Positions 12,203-23,205 of a stretch of DNA of 64,000 nt are shown here, in pieces. The notes below the pieces were generated by a model that searched no databases, was not told the origin of the DNA, and worked only from the letters and a program-made list of their open reading frames with translations. Source of the stretch: Muscardinus avellanarius (lineage: Eukaryota > Chordata > Mammalia > Rodentia > Gliridae). The number at the start of each line of letters is the position of its first letter. The stretch's first letter is position 1. The translations under genes and the position numbers were made by a program. The stretch lies in the NCBI GenBank assembly GCA_963383645.1, contig OY726572.1:71314356-71378355 (forward strand), in the 5' to 3' direction.

Positions 12203-12210
12203 AGGAAAGA
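12155..12210. repeat. (GAAA)n microsatellite
   Basis: A near-perfect GAAA run grew from the SINE's A-rich tail. Its antisense translation gives the low-complexity SFFL frame at 12130-12312, which is not a protein. Confidence 0.95.
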
Positions 12211-12215
12211 GTAAA

Positions 12216-12991
12216 TTACTTTTATGACAAATTTCTGTTCTCTTGATTCACTTATAAAATTTCCACCAGTTTCAGAATAAGGATAAAAATCACAGTATAG
12301 AAAATTATTCACAGCAAATAAATATTAAGTTCCGATTTTTAATTAAATGTGCAAAGGTTTGTACTTGAGGTAAAATGAAATGATATTATCTTTCCATCAA
12401 TTTAGAGTTAGATAAAATCTCCTAGGTAAGGTTATATACCAAAGTACATTATATTCCTTGATATAATTCAGTATTTTACTGTTAAATTCTGTTTGCCCAT
12501 CAGTGTTAACTTTTATCTAGGGATGCATTTGACTCGCCATATAAGTCAGAGAAATGTGAGCGATGAGGCTAGAAATCATCTGTCATCACTCTTGTTGGCC
12601 TAGTTAACAGCTATTCCCTTGCCCTATTTTCCTTAATAAACAATTTCCTTCACATGAGAGGCTAAAACTGCCACCTCTTCCATTTAGCCTCGGTTGCAGC
12701 TTGCAGAAGCCCCGTGACCTGGGTGTGACCAATGAAAATTAAGAGTTCTTCAATGGCCATTTTAGGCCAGATATTCTTCTGTGATATGAAGAGTATGGGT
12801 AAGAGCAGATTCCTCACTGCCTCCTACTTCTGACATGTCTTGCAGGGGACCCACCACCCCAAATTTCACTCACAAGTCAGACCCACTCCATTCAGAAGAA
12901 CCAATAGACTCATAGTTCAGGTATATTACAGTGGGTTATATTAGTTAATTAGTTAAAATCTGAAACAAAACAGGTTCTTAGGGTGCAGCTT
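12216..12991. other. Unique sequence, possibly containing an old unrecognised repeat
   Basis: The part near 12590-12990 has balanced composition and could be an old LTR or DNA-transposon relic that I cannot name. No gene is seen. Confidence 0.4.
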
Positions 12992-13212
12992 CTAGGCGAC
13001 CCTCTTTTTTTTTTTTTTGGTGGTACTGGGTTTCCTGGAAACCCTTTTACCTCCGGACTACACTCCCAAATACCTATTTTTTATATTTTTATTTGGAAAC
13101 AGGGTCTCTTAAGCCAGAGAGGCTGGCTTTGAACCTGCGTGATCCTCCTGTCTCCTCCCAAGCACGGGGATCACAAGCATGTGCCACCACGCCCTGCTAG
13201 GCAACCCTCTTT
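12992..13212 (-). repeat. SINE of the 'ttaagccag' subfamily with target duplication
   Basis: The antisense composite SINE is bounded by ctaggcgaccctcttt (12992-13007) and ctaggcaaccctcttt (13197-13212), a 16-bp duplication with one mismatch. The B1-like part carries 'tctcttaagccagagaggct'. Confidence 0.9.
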
Positions 13213-13802
13213 CTAATAAAAGGAACAGGTTTAATGCTCCCAGCAACAAGTTTGGCACATGGAAAGTGTTGCCAACTAGAACAGCCCTCCAAAGCCTTGA
13301 TGACCAGGGGTTTTGCATGTATGTAGTGGGAGGGAACAGAGATCAGTCATATACCCACAAAGCATCACTGTGGCTGAGCCCAGCTATTCAGACTCCAACC
13401 CACAGCAAAAATAGTCCTTCATATTTCTACTATAAACTACCTGGATGAATGCCACCTCATGGCCAACAACAACTTCAGAAATACAAACAAAGCAACAAAA
13501 TTAAAACCAGGCAGGTTATTTCCAAGGGTTCAGAGTTCACCTCCCAGGAGCTAGTCAGGGGCTAGCTCTAAAGACAAACTTGTCTCGGAGATGCCCAGGG
13601 ATTAAGCAACCCAAGCCTTCTGAGCTGAGCTTTTCCTGCACACTTTGAACAGGATGTGAGAAGACAGAACATTTGGAGTCGTCGTCTCCATCCTGTGTCT
13701 TTAAGGTAAAGGTTGGGAGATTGTAGAGGCTGGCCTTGACATTTTTAAACTTCTGATTTATCACTTCTGAACTACCTGAGAATGCCCTATATGAGCTATG
13801 TT
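13213..13802. other. Unique sequence of balanced composition
   Basis: The composition and CA-rich wording suggest an old interspersed repeat that I cannot name. The overlapping frames at 13179-13448 and 13555-13764 have no recognisable domain. Confidence 0.4.
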
Positions 13803-15014
13803 AATAAATTCTATTTTATTCATTTTATTTTTTTAATTTTATTTAGTAAATTTATTAAGATAATACACTAAAATAATACTGTTGGAAAAGTTTGATAAAG
13901 TGGGCATTCCTTTTTTTTTTTCTTTTACCCTTTTCCCTCCCCATCCCTCCTTCCCATGCTTGGCTTAGTGGTTGACATCTAGTTTTATAGCAATTTATCC
14001 AATATTAACGATGATAAACTTACATAACAGTTTCATTTGTCTAATACCAAGCTTTTTTTTCAACAATTTTTTATTGAACATAAATAGTATACATTTAAAC
14101 TATATTTGGTGCCCTCTCCTCCCTGCCCCCATTTTCCCTTCCCCCCTCCTACCAATTGTTGTCTAGGTTAACCATGTCTTATTGATAATTTTACACATGT
14201 TCAGATGTAGACCCTCCATTCTGATAGGGGGCTAATATCCAGAATATACAAAGAGCTCAAAAGACTCTACACTAGCAAAACAAACAACCCAATCAAGAAA
14301 TGGGCAAATGAACTAACTAGACACTTCACAAAAGAAGAGATACAAAAGGCCAATAGATACACAAAAAGATGTTCTTCATCACTGGCCATCAGGGAGATGC
14401 AAATCAAAACTACACTGAGATTCCATCTAACCCCAGTCAGAGTGGCAAGCATAAAGAAATCAAACAAGAACAAATGCTGGCGAGGATGTGGGGAAAGACA
14501 CTGTTGGTGGGAATGCAAACTATTTCAACCACTATGGAGATCTGTGTGGAGATTCCTAAGAAAGGTGGGAATAGATCCACCATATAATGCAGCTATACCA
14601 CTCCTGGGTATCTTTCCAAAGGGGTTGAATTCAGAGAAATACAGCAACATATGCATACTTATGTTCATAGCAGCACAATTTGTAATAGCCAAAATATGGA
14701 ACCAACCCAGACCACCATCAACAGATGAATGGATAGCAAAACTGTGGGAAATACACACAATGAAATTCTATTCAGCCATAAAGAAGAACAAAATTATATC
14801 ATTTGCAAGAAGATGGAAAGCCCTGGAGAACATTATGTTAAGTGAGATCAGCCAAGCACAGAAGGAGATGGTACATATGTTTCCTCTAATATGCCCAAAC
14901 TAGGAAACACAAAGGATACCAGTGGGACTCCAGATAATGGAGGGGAAATACCAGTAAAGTTTGAATGGAAAGATAGGAGAGGAGGAAGGCTGATCTTGAA
15001 TAAATTCTATTTTA
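13803..15014 (-). mobile_element. Twin-primed (5'-inverted) L1 insertion with 16-bp target duplication
   Basis: Identical copies of AATAAATTCTATTTTA lie at 13803-13818 and 14999-15014. Just inside the left copy is a T-rich tail, then L1 3' UTR in antisense (13830-14226), including the antisense of a segment also seen near 49956-49990. From 14227 the strand flips and ORF2 C-terminal coding sequence plus the first part of the 3' UTR run in plus sense to 14998. This is the known product of twin priming during target-primed reverse transcription of a minus-strand insertion. Confidence 0.88.
14397..14903 (+). pseudogene. L1 ORF2p C-terminal fragment (168 codons)
   Basis: This open frame encodes the C-terminal domain of the L1 ORF2 protein, which in intact elements is an endonuclease and reverse transcriptase acting on L1 RNA. 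Visible landmarks are a Cys-rich stretch ([16 protein letters not shown], residues 25-40, with the usual residues between CGE and HCWW shortened), the conserved [12 protein letters not shown] segment near residue 100, [13 protein letters not shown] near residue 120, and [13 protein letters not shown] near residue 147. The endonuclease and polymerase domains are absent. It lies in the inverted half of the twin-primed L1, so it is a dead fragment. The first Met has no special support. Confidence 0.85.
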
Positions 15015-15028
15015 AAATTCATTTTACA

Positions 15029-15243
15029 GCCGGGCGTAATCCCAGCATTTGGGAGGCTGAGACAGGAGGATCGTGGTTCGTGGAAAGCCTCGGCTACTTA
15101 GTGAGGCCCTCTGCAACACAGTGTGACCCAGTTTCAAAATAAAGAATAAAAAATAGGGCAGGGGGTGTAGCTCGGACATTGAAGGCTCCTGGGTTCCATC
15201 CCCAGACCCACAAAATAAATAAATAAATTAATTAATTAATTAA
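15029..15243 (+). repeat. B1-dID composite SINE, plus strand
   Basis: The SINE starts at 'agccgggcgtaatcccagca', which lacks the usual 'tggtggcgcacgcttg' internal block, and continues through 'aatagggcagggggtgtagc' to a tail of AAATA/AATT units (15213-15250). It sits just after the right target duplication of the inverted L1. Confidence 0.87.
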
Positions 15244-15345
15244 TAATAAATAAAAATCATGTTATTAGGTTATTCTCTTTTGTTTGGTTAAAGGAATGTT
15301 AACTGATTCAGCATCTATGCACACCATGGCATACAAGTGAAGTTG

Positions 15346-15391
15346 ATATGTGTGTATATACATATGGGTGTCTATGTATATACACACATAT
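15346..15391. repeat. Perfect inverted repeat, 19-bp arms
   Basis: The arm at 15346-15364 is the exact reverse complement of 15373-15391, with an 8-base spacer. It is made of TA/TG-type dinucleotides and continues rightward (to about 15413) as a third, imperfect arm. Confidence 0.9.
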
Positions 15392-15585
15392 ATATGTGTG
15401 TATACATAGATATATTGATGATAGATAAATAGATAGATGTACTTGAATTCTAGAGTGAATACAATATGACAGAAAGCCTGCCTTGTTTTCTTATCATTTT
15501 CTAGACCATTGTCTATTTATGTTAAGCAAACACAATAGCTGCAATATCACCATTTCTATTTCTTTTGTTGTTGTTGTTTTGTTTT

Positions 15586-15690
15586 GTTTTTCTTTTTGTT
15601 TGTTTTTGTTCAGTACTGGGGATTAAACCCAGGGCTTTATGTTTGTTGGACAAGCACTCTACCACTAAGCCATCTTCCCAATTCCCCACC
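15586..15690 (-). repeat. ID-type (tRNA-derived) SINE, minus strand
   Basis: A T/G-rich tail is followed by 'cagtactggggattaaaccc' and 'gcactctaccactaagccat', the antisense of a tRNA-Ala-like ID body. No B1-like half follows, so this is a free ID-like element or a truncated composite. Confidence 0.75.
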
Positions 15691-15754
15691 TCCATTGTTA
15701 CTTCTAACAATCAGAATAAGTTCTCATAATCTTTTATTCACATATATATTCTTT

Positions 15755-16200
15755 CAAAAATATTTTATTAGTGCATTGCAATTGCACATCATAGTGAGGT
15801 TCAATATACTAAAAGCATGCATGCATACAGCGCTTTGTACATTGCACTCTCTATTCCATCCAGCCCTTCCTACCTCCTTCTTCCCCACAGATGTTAGTGA
15901 GATTTGCAGTAATAGGGTTCATGTTGCTACAGAACTATCTGAACTGCTTCCTTTTTCAATCCTTCCTATTCTCCTGCCTAATTCTTGCCCCTAACCCTCC
16001 TCCCAACTACTCTACAGGTCTCTCTCTCCTCTCAACTCTCTCCTATCTCCTCTCTCCTCTATCTTCTCTCCTCTCTCCTCTCTCCTCTCTCCCCTCTCCC
16101 CTCTCTCCCCTCCCTCCTAGCCCCTCTCCTGCGCCCCCCCTCTGCATTTTTAATGCCCCTTATTTTTCCTATTTTCTCTCTAGCTTCCACATAAGTTGCT
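15755..16200 (-). repeat. L1 3' UTR-like fragment with expanded CT tract, minus strand
   Basis: The start (attttattagtgcattgcaa, cacatcatagtgaggttc) matches the start of the minus-strand L1 end at 41894, and 'tctctagcttccacataag' near 16177 matches its later part near 42187. Between them lies a pyrimidine run at about 16018-16125, corresponding to the purine-rich L1 3' UTR. The frames here are translations of this run. Confidence 0.6.
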
Positions 16201-17063
16201 TCCACCAACCTAACCCAAAGTTTTGGGTCATGAACTTTCAATGAATATATTGTATGCTCAATATGAATTTCACTTAGAAATTTTTTCAGAGATTTTGGCA
16301 TATAGTTCTTTTTTAAAACATTGTAGGTTCCTTGCCTGGCACCTTACAGGTGATAAATATCATTTTGATGAAGCTATTCATGACATTGAAATTTTAATGA
16401 AAATAGTTAATTTTTAACCATTCTGCATTTTTATATGTTTTTTTCGGTAAAAAAATAAAATATTGCTCCCCAAAGGATACATTTGATGTAAACAACTGGT
16501 AGCTTCAGAAAAGTTACTTTAGATTCTAGTTTTCTAGAAGTATTTTTTGACAATACCTTCAGTCCTTTGGCACAATTTTAGATTAGCAACACCTCTTTTA
16601 TAATCTGCAGGCTTATGTTAGGCTTTTGAAATAGAGGTGCAATTTCCAATAGAATCTGAAGGTTTTCCACCTGCGTGAGAAATGACATTGAGGTTTCAAT
16701 AATTTATTTTGGAACCTGGAGGAGATTTCATTTTCATACCTGTCACATTAGGTGATATGTAGGCTTTAATGACATTCAGAAGTTGTCAATTTTGTTTATC
16801 TCTAATTTTGAAGCCTTGGCTGGTAGATCTTTGCAGGTGGGCTGTTGGTTAGAGGTGTTTTCTTGAATATCTAAATATAGAACAACGCAGCAGCAATGAA
16901 CAAAGTGTGGGATATAAAGCCAAGATCCTGGCACATCCTCAGGTTCATGGTAGATTTTCAAAGAATGGTCTTTGCCTCCTACTTTGCTAAAGCACCATTA
17001 ATCAATACCTTAACATGACCGCATGTTATTTAAACAATTTATTTAAAATATTTTTCTACTGGG
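16201..17063. other. Unique sequence, no gene seen
   Basis: No repeat family is recognised with confidence. Frames at 16223-16417 and 16776-16961 are short and featureless. Confidence 0.5.
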
Positions 17064-17240
17064 CATGGTGGCACACATCTATAATCCCAGGATTTGAGAA
17101 GCTGAGACAGGTGGATGGAAGGTTTGAGGCCATCCTTGGCAACTCAGTGAGACTCTGTTTTAAAATAAAAATAAAATCAGGCTGAGGGTGTAGTTCAGGG
17201 GTAGAATGCCCTTGGATCTAATCCCTAGTGCCAAATATAT
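17064..17240 (+). repeat. B1-dID composite SINE, plus strand
   Basis: The B1-like part (gggcatggtggcacacatct, gagacaggtggatgg) and the ID-like part (gagggtgtagttcaggggta, atctaatccctagtgcc) are both present. Confidence 0.87.
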
Positions 17241-17904
17241 ATAATATTGGGTTGTGATGATAGTACAGAATTCCCATATATATCTCACCTTGTTCCCCAT
17301 TCTCATCACCACACATTAGTTTATTAGTCAATTAGACCTCAATAAAGCTACAAAGAAGAAGAACTGTATTCTTAGGTTCAAAAAGAAGCAGAAAGTTGAA
17401 ATTTCTCCAACCAAACAAATCTCAGGAATTTTGTTCAGGAACATTCTCTTATGGCCTGTAAAGCTGATGCCAACCTATGCTACACTGTGAGGTCAGTGTA
17501 CTGAAGCCAGCAGGAAAACTAGACAGAATCAAGGCTTGAATGATCTTCATCCCCCAGGTTAAAAAAAAAAAAAAAAAACTGAAAAAGTTAAATTATCTGA
17601 AAAATTTAAAGTAGTCAGTTTTGAAAAAATTAATGTGAAACATTTTGTTACTATTTATTTACTTATAAGTTACTTCGTTGGGGGGAAACAGTAGTTTTAT
17701 GTACAAAGTATTATGTCTTATTGAGAGGATGCAAAAATATGACTTATAAATTGGTATGTTCAGGAAAATTAATAAATTGGTTAATTATTGAACTGAATTT
17801 CTTTCAATATCATTGTAATCTTTAGTGCTAATGGAGCTATAAGGAAGTAGATTTAACTTTATTTTTATTCCTACATTTTTATCTTTGATCTTATTTTCTT
17901 TGAT
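17241..17904. other. Unique AT-rich sequence
   Basis: A pure A run lies at about 17560-17578. No gene or repeat family is recognised. Confidence 0.5.
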
Positions 17905-17907
17905 TTT

Positions 17908-17947
<40 letters not shown>

Positions 17948-17950
17948 TTT
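17905..17950. repeat. (ATTT)n microsatellite
   Basis: An ATTT tetranucleotide run forms the tail of the following antisense SINE. Confidence 0.95.
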
Positions 17951-18112
17951 TGCAGGTCTGGAGGTGGAACCCAGGGGCATTTGACCTCAGAGCTATACCC
18001 TCCGACCTATTTTTTTAAATTCTTTATTTTGAAACTGGGTCGCACTGAGTTGCAGAGGGCCTCACTAAGTAGCTGAAGCTGTCTGTGAACTGCGATCCCC
18101 TGGTCTCAGCCT
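17951..18112 (-). repeat. B1-dID SINE, minus strand, truncated
   Basis: The ID-like part (aggtggaacccaggggcatt) and most of the B1-like part are present. The copy stops at 'ggtctcagcctctt', so the 5' end of the SINE is missing. Confidence 0.82.
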
Positions 18113-18335
18113 CTTCTTTTCTTTTATGTTAAACTATAAATCCAAAGTGTTCATGAAACCTCTTGAAATCAGTAGTTTCCTGGAGTTAACTTGCATCAAC
18201 TTACAAGAACCAAATGTTAACTTTTCAGGAAGTTTTCAAGTTGGTTATTAAAAAGAGCCATTGTTAAAAAGTGCATAAATTAACAACTGAACAAGTCATA
18301 TTTTAAGATATAGTATCAAACACCCAAAATTGAGA

Positions 18336-18725
18336 AGTAGTAATTCTAATACATTGTTGGTGGGATTGCAAATTAGTACAACTTCATTGGAAAACAGAAT
18401 AGAGGATCCTCAGAATAATGTGAATGATCCTACCATATGATTGAGCAATATCACTTCTGGGTATCTACCCAAAAGAATGAAGCCAAACTACCAAACTAAT
18501 GCATGAGTAGCTATGTTCATGGCCTCAAACTCACAATTGCCAAACTATGGAACCAGCCAAAATGTCCATTACCAGAAAAATGGATTATAAAACTATGGGA
18601 TATGCACACAATGAAATTTTCCTCAGACATAAAGAACAAAATTATGTCATCTGCAGGAAATGGATGAAACTGGAGAACATTATACTAAGTGAGATTAGTC
18701 AGTCACAAAAAGTAAAATCTGAGGA
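18336..18725 (+). mobile_element. L1 ORF2 3' fragment, plus strand
   Basis: The stretch matches the L1 ORF2 C-terminal coding region, starting at 'acattgttggtgggattgca' and running through 'ttctgggtatctacccaaaa' to 'agtgagattagtcagtcaca'. It is more diverged than the copy at 62.7-63.6 kb and has no recognisable 3' UTR. Confidence 0.85.
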
Positions 18726-18786
18726 AATAAAAGAAACTGAGACTTGGGTGTTGGATATGCTCATTGCTACTAGATCCATTTATTAA
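18547..18786 (+). pseudogene. L1 ORF2p C-terminal remnant (79 codons)
   Basis: The translation carries a decayed ORF2p C-terminus: YAHNEIFLRHKEQN near residue 19, in place of the usual YTMxFxxAIKKN-type segment, and KWMKLENIILSEISQSQK near residue 38. The last third runs into unrelated sequence. It cannot be functional. Confidence 0.75.
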
Positions 18787-19079
18787 TTTTTTTCATCATG
18801 GAAAATTTCAAATGTATGTAAAAGTAAAAGCATTACTGAATCACATAAGTCTCTTCATTTAATTTCAGCAACTAATGACAGAAAATTCTTGTGCCCTTTA
18901 CTCCTCTAATTCTTCTCCCAAAGCTCTCTATGCCACATTATTATATATGTATATGGAATCTCTAGGAAAGAAAATCTCTAAAAAGGAGTTTCTAAAACAA
19001 AGCCACAATGCCATTATAAAAACTGAAAAAAGAATTCTATAATATCAAATATTTAAACCTCAGCATTAAAATGCCATTG
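18726..19079. other. Unique sequence, no gene seen
   Basis: Ordinary AT-rich sequence with no recognisable feature. Confidence 0.5.
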
Positions 19080-19322
19080 CTTATTTTATTTATCTATTTA
19101 TTTACTTATTTATTTTGGGACAGGGGATTGAACGCAGGGCATCCTTACTCTAAGCTACACCCCAGGTCTTATATTTTTATTTTTTATTTTCTTTGGAAAC
19201 AGAGTTTTGCTAGTCTGCTGAGAGTCTTACTACATTGCTAAGGCTGTCCCTGAACCTGTAATCCTCATGTCTTAGTCTCTCAAGTACTGGGATTAAAGGC
19301 ATGCGCCACCAAATCCAACTTT
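19080..19322 (-). repeat. B1-dID composite SINE, minus strand
   Basis: A T/A-rich tail (tttatctatttatttactta) is followed by 'acaggggattgaacgcaggg' and a B1-like part ending 'gcatgcgccaccaaatccaa'. Confidence 0.85.
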
Positions 19323-19499
19323 AGAATCTCATATTTTTTAGAGTTGATTTGCTCTTCTCTTCTTCTTTTAAAAAGCCAACCATTTCAACAGTAGCCTTGC
19401 ACACGAGCAGCAGAGTATTATACCTCCGGTCCGCAGTTACATCATCCTACCATGAGTTTATCTCTCCAGTGAATGTCAAAGAAGACCTTTAATTTCTTT

Positions 19500-19715
19500 C
19501 TTTTTGTGTGTCTGTGTGCTGTCGGGGATGGAACCCAAGAGCATTCTGACTTTGAGCTACACCCCCAGCCATATTTTTTAATTCTTTATTTTTAAACAAG
19601 GTCTCAGTGAGTTGCAAAGGGTCTCACTAGTAGCTGAGGCTATCTGCCAACCACAATCCTCCTGTCTCAGCCTCCAAATGCTGGGATTACAAGTGTGTGC
19701 CAACACACCTGGCTA
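19500..19715 (-). repeat. B1-dID composite SINE, minus strand
   Basis: The copy has the ID-like part (ggggatggaacccaagagca, gctacacccccagcc) and the B1-like part (ggtctcagtgagttgcaaag, ctgggattacaagtgtgtgc). Confidence 0.88.
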
Positions 19716-20740
19716 AGACCTATAATTTCTAAAGTAATATATTCCGTGTATCTTCTTAAAAGACAGATGCTTCTTCTGGAGAGTTTATAGTACAGTTTCA
19801 TGACCAAGATGGCAAAAATGTTTGGTACCTAGGACAAATGTTAAATCCTGGCCCTGAGAACTGTGCATTTTGACCTACCTGGAGTACTATTAAAACAAGA
19901 AGGTATTTTTTGAGGACCAGATAGGTGAAACCCTTGGCAATCTTCCTTTACCTAGTAGACATGATGTAAATATTGTGGAATGAATCTTACATGTTTATAC
20001 CAAAACTTTACTTTGTCTAATATTGTCCCATATTGTCACTGGCATTTTTTCTGTTTAAATTTGCCTACTGGCACTCTACCTCTATTATTATTTTTTAGTG
20101 ACATTTGCTTTTTTTAGATATATTTCTTAAAATAACATTCAGTTGCTATTTTTTTTTAACCAGTTTAGAATTCACTGATGACTTTCAATGAGAAAGTTTT
20201 CACTGACTATCACTTGGAAAATTTTAACAAAATCCACTTTTATGATAAAAATTGATACACAAGATATTATTTTTATGTTTGCTTAGATTTTCTGCTTTTT
20301 GTTTACTTTTCTTACCCCTTTTTTTTTCAGTTTGGCACAAAGTTTTTCTTCTCCGTCCCATACAAAGTCCAAACATTCTAGAAAACCTTTCAAGTGTATT
20401 TATGCAATAATGGGGCTTCCTTTAGACAAACCCCATTGGAAAAGTATTTTGCACAAAATTCCCAAAATTTATATGTGTTTGATGCTATTTCACTACTGCA
20501 TTTTATAATGCCTAATATGAATACTCTTACTTTATGCACTGCTGGTTAGTAATCAGGTGATAACTTTAATATGTGGTTACAAATAATTATCTTCAAAAAT
20601 ATCTTACTGCCTTTTTCACATCCCTGAGTCAAATAATGTAACATATACATGAGGTAACCTTAATATTGTTCTTGAAAATATGTAAAATGATTTTTTTCAG
20701 AGCATATGTTGTTGATACTTAGCTTGTTTACATTTAGGTT

Positions 20741-20790
<50 letters not shown>

Positions 20791-21689
20791 TGTGTGTGTG
20801 AAGCTCTATTGAGTGATAGGCTAAAATCTCCTAAATATAGTGAGCCGTTGATTACCTGGACAGCATTTTATAAACAGCTCAAGGGATAAATAAAGACAAA
20901 GCCATTCATGTCTTTCTGAAAAGTTCTATTATAAAAACTCATCTAGTCTTGGAAACTCACTTGTCCAAGACACATATTTTAAACCCAAAGCAAAATACAT
21001 ATAATAGAGATCATAATGACAATCTTTATATTAGAATTCAGGCACCCAAATTAGGTCATACTGCTTTTATGATATATTTTCCTCAACTCTTCTCTCTTTG
21101 TTCTTAGGGGCTTTATTTGATTATGTAGATAAACGATATGTTCATTCCTTTACTCTTTTTTCTTTGCCTCTTTGGAGCCAGGACTGCCATTCAGCAAGGA
21201 CCTGATGGACTTAACTAAAGGCCATTGGCATATCTATCCCAAATTTCAAAGTCTATTTCAATTCTATTCAATTTAAAAGATATTGCTAAGCTTCCACTAT
21301 ATGCCAACATTCTTTAAGTACTGAAGGTGGTAGAAAGATAAATATATATAGTTCACTCTGTTCTGATGATTGTTTTAAAAATGCACATTATTTTCAATAC
21401 CACTGATATATTAGGGAAGAATCTGAGCATAATACGAAATTCACATTTGCTTATGCATGGTTTCATCGGCAAGAAACACCAGCCAAATGTAAAAAAATTG
21501 CACCCTGCCAAATTAAGTGACCACATAGGAATACATAAAACACATATACATGCACCTACAACATCTACTATCTGCCTCAGTCCAAAGAGTGCGTTATGAG
21601 CCGCATTGTCTATGTCTTGTGTTAAAATTTTCCATCCAATTTAACATAGCCCTCCTTCCATCTCTTCACAATAAATCACAAGACAGAAT
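19716..21689. other. Unique AT-rich sequence, about 2 kb
   Basis: Apart from a TG run at about 20740-20800, I recognise nothing. Frames at 20299-20508 and 21366-21599 have no known domain and lack exon signals. Confidence 0.5.
20740..20800. repeat. (TG)n microsatellite
   Basis: This is a TG dinucleotide run of about 30 units with one TA interruption near 20784. Confidence 0.95.
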
Positions 21690-22300
21690 GCTCCTGTTTT
21701 AAGCAGAATCTAAGATGACCTTGAATGACTCATTTCCTTGTCTTGTCCCCTGCTCTTGAGGGGACGCGATTTATAACTTGCTCCTAAACAATAAGGCATG
21801 GCAGAGGCAATGGAGTATTTCTCCCCAGTTTGTAATACGTTGTGTGCCTAGGGTTAAAACAGTTAAAGATAAAATTAAGTTCCATACTTGGTTGATTTGA
21901 ATTTAGAAGGTAGATATTTGGCATGAGCTTCACCTAATCAGGTAGTCTCTTAAAGGAAGATGTAGAAGTGAGGGGTGGAAGAAGCTCTATGTTTTCCTGC
22001 AGTTTGTGAAGAAGCACTAGCTATATTGTGAACCACTCATGGAGGGGCCTCCAAGGGCCTTAGTCCTATAACCCCAAAGTCTATTCTGCCTATGATGTAA
22101 ATGAGCTTGGCAGGAAACTGGAGCTTTAGCAGAGAAGGTAGCAAAAGCTAGCATCTTGATTTCTCACTTTCAGACCCTGAGCAGAAGATCCTCTTAGGAT
22201 CCACCTGGCCTCATGATCTGTAAAATTTCAAGACAAAAGGAAAGAGTGTTTTTTTCAGCCACCAAGTTTGTGGTGACTTGAGAAGCATCAATTAAAAAAA
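21690..22300 (+). mobile_element. Degenerate ancient LTR-like interspersed repeat
   Basis: Segments in order resemble a widespread old mammalian LTR-type repeat: 'tctaagatgaccttgaatga', 'cacctaatcaggtagtctct', 'cctgcagtttgtgaagaagc', 'atgagcttggcaggaaactg', 'agaccctgagcagaagatcc' and 'gccaccaagtttgtggtgac'. It is strongly diverged, and family assignment by eye is uncertain. Confidence 0.6.
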
Positions 22301-22419
22301 AAACAAAAAACAGTAGACCTTCTGATACTCATATCCACAAACGTAAAGTCCTTTTCAAGGGAAAGTGCTATTTTCTATAATATTTATGCATTTCTCAATC
22401 ATTCACTATGATAAAATAT

Positions 22420-22662
22420 ATAAATTTTTTTCTTTTTTTGGGTGGATACTAGAGGTTGAACCTAGGGGAATTCTACCTCCAAGCTATACCCCACCCATTT
22501 TCCTTTTCTTTTTCTTCCTTTTCTTTTCTTTTCCTTCCTTTTCCTTTTATTTTGAAACAGGATCTTCTTAAATTGCTGAGTCTGGCCTCAAACCTGCAAT
22601 CCTCCCATCTCAGTCATTCAAGTACTGTGATTATAGGTGCGTACAACCATGCCCAGCGAGAT
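22420..22662 (-). repeat. B1-dID composite SINE with pyrimidine insert, minus strand
   Basis: The ID-like part (actagaggttgaacctaggg) and B1-like part (tttgaaacaggatcttctta, tgcgtacaaccatgcccagc) are separated by an expanded CTTTT run at about 22500-22545. Confidence 0.83.
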
Positions 22663-22889
22663 TCTTATATTTTCTTAAATTTCTCTTTTACACTAAAAGA
22701 AAATTGTTTAATGTGATGACCCAAACTCATTTTCTCCATAGGCACTGTGGTATAGGCTTTCCCATGATTGGAGGGTTTTTAAAATATATGTTATATTTAA
22801 AAAGTACATATCTGTACTCATAATAGATTTGTGGAGAAAGAAAGATTTTCACAAATATTTATAATGCAAAATATGGAGTAAATTCTTTA

Positions 22890-22971
22890 TTTTACCTTTC
22901 TTCCTTCCTTCTTTTTTCTTTCTTTCTTTTTTCTTTCTTTCTTTTTTGCTTTCTCTGTCACTTTCTTTTTC

Positions 22972-23030
<59 letters not shown>

Positions 23031-23205
23031 TAGTACTAAAGATTAACCCAGGGGAGTATTACCTCTGACTTCCACCCCTAACTCTCCACTATTTTCTATT
23101 TTTTGAAGCCTGGTCTCACTAAGTTATCAAGACACTGGTCTCAAACTTGCAGTCCTCCTTTCTCAGTCTCCCAAGTACTGAGCATGCTGGGCTGAGTAAA
23201 TTGTT
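22890..23205 (-). repeat. Decayed B1-dID SINE with long CT/T tail, minus strand
   Basis: An imperfect TTCC/TTTC run and a T tract (22890-23017) lead into a degenerate ID-like part (gtactaaagattaacccagg) and a short B1-like part ending near 'ctgagcatgctgggct'. Confidence 0.75.

Noticed and set aside
12590..13560. Possible unnamed LTR or DNA transposon around the SINE at 13.0 kb
   Set aside because: Composition suggests an old repeat, but I found no terminal repeats, target duplication or family-specific words that I could defend, so it is listed only as unique sequence.
14397..14903. 168-codon frame as a live gene
   Set aside because: It is the C-terminal piece of L1 ORF2p in an inverted, truncated insertion with no promoter or catalytic domains.
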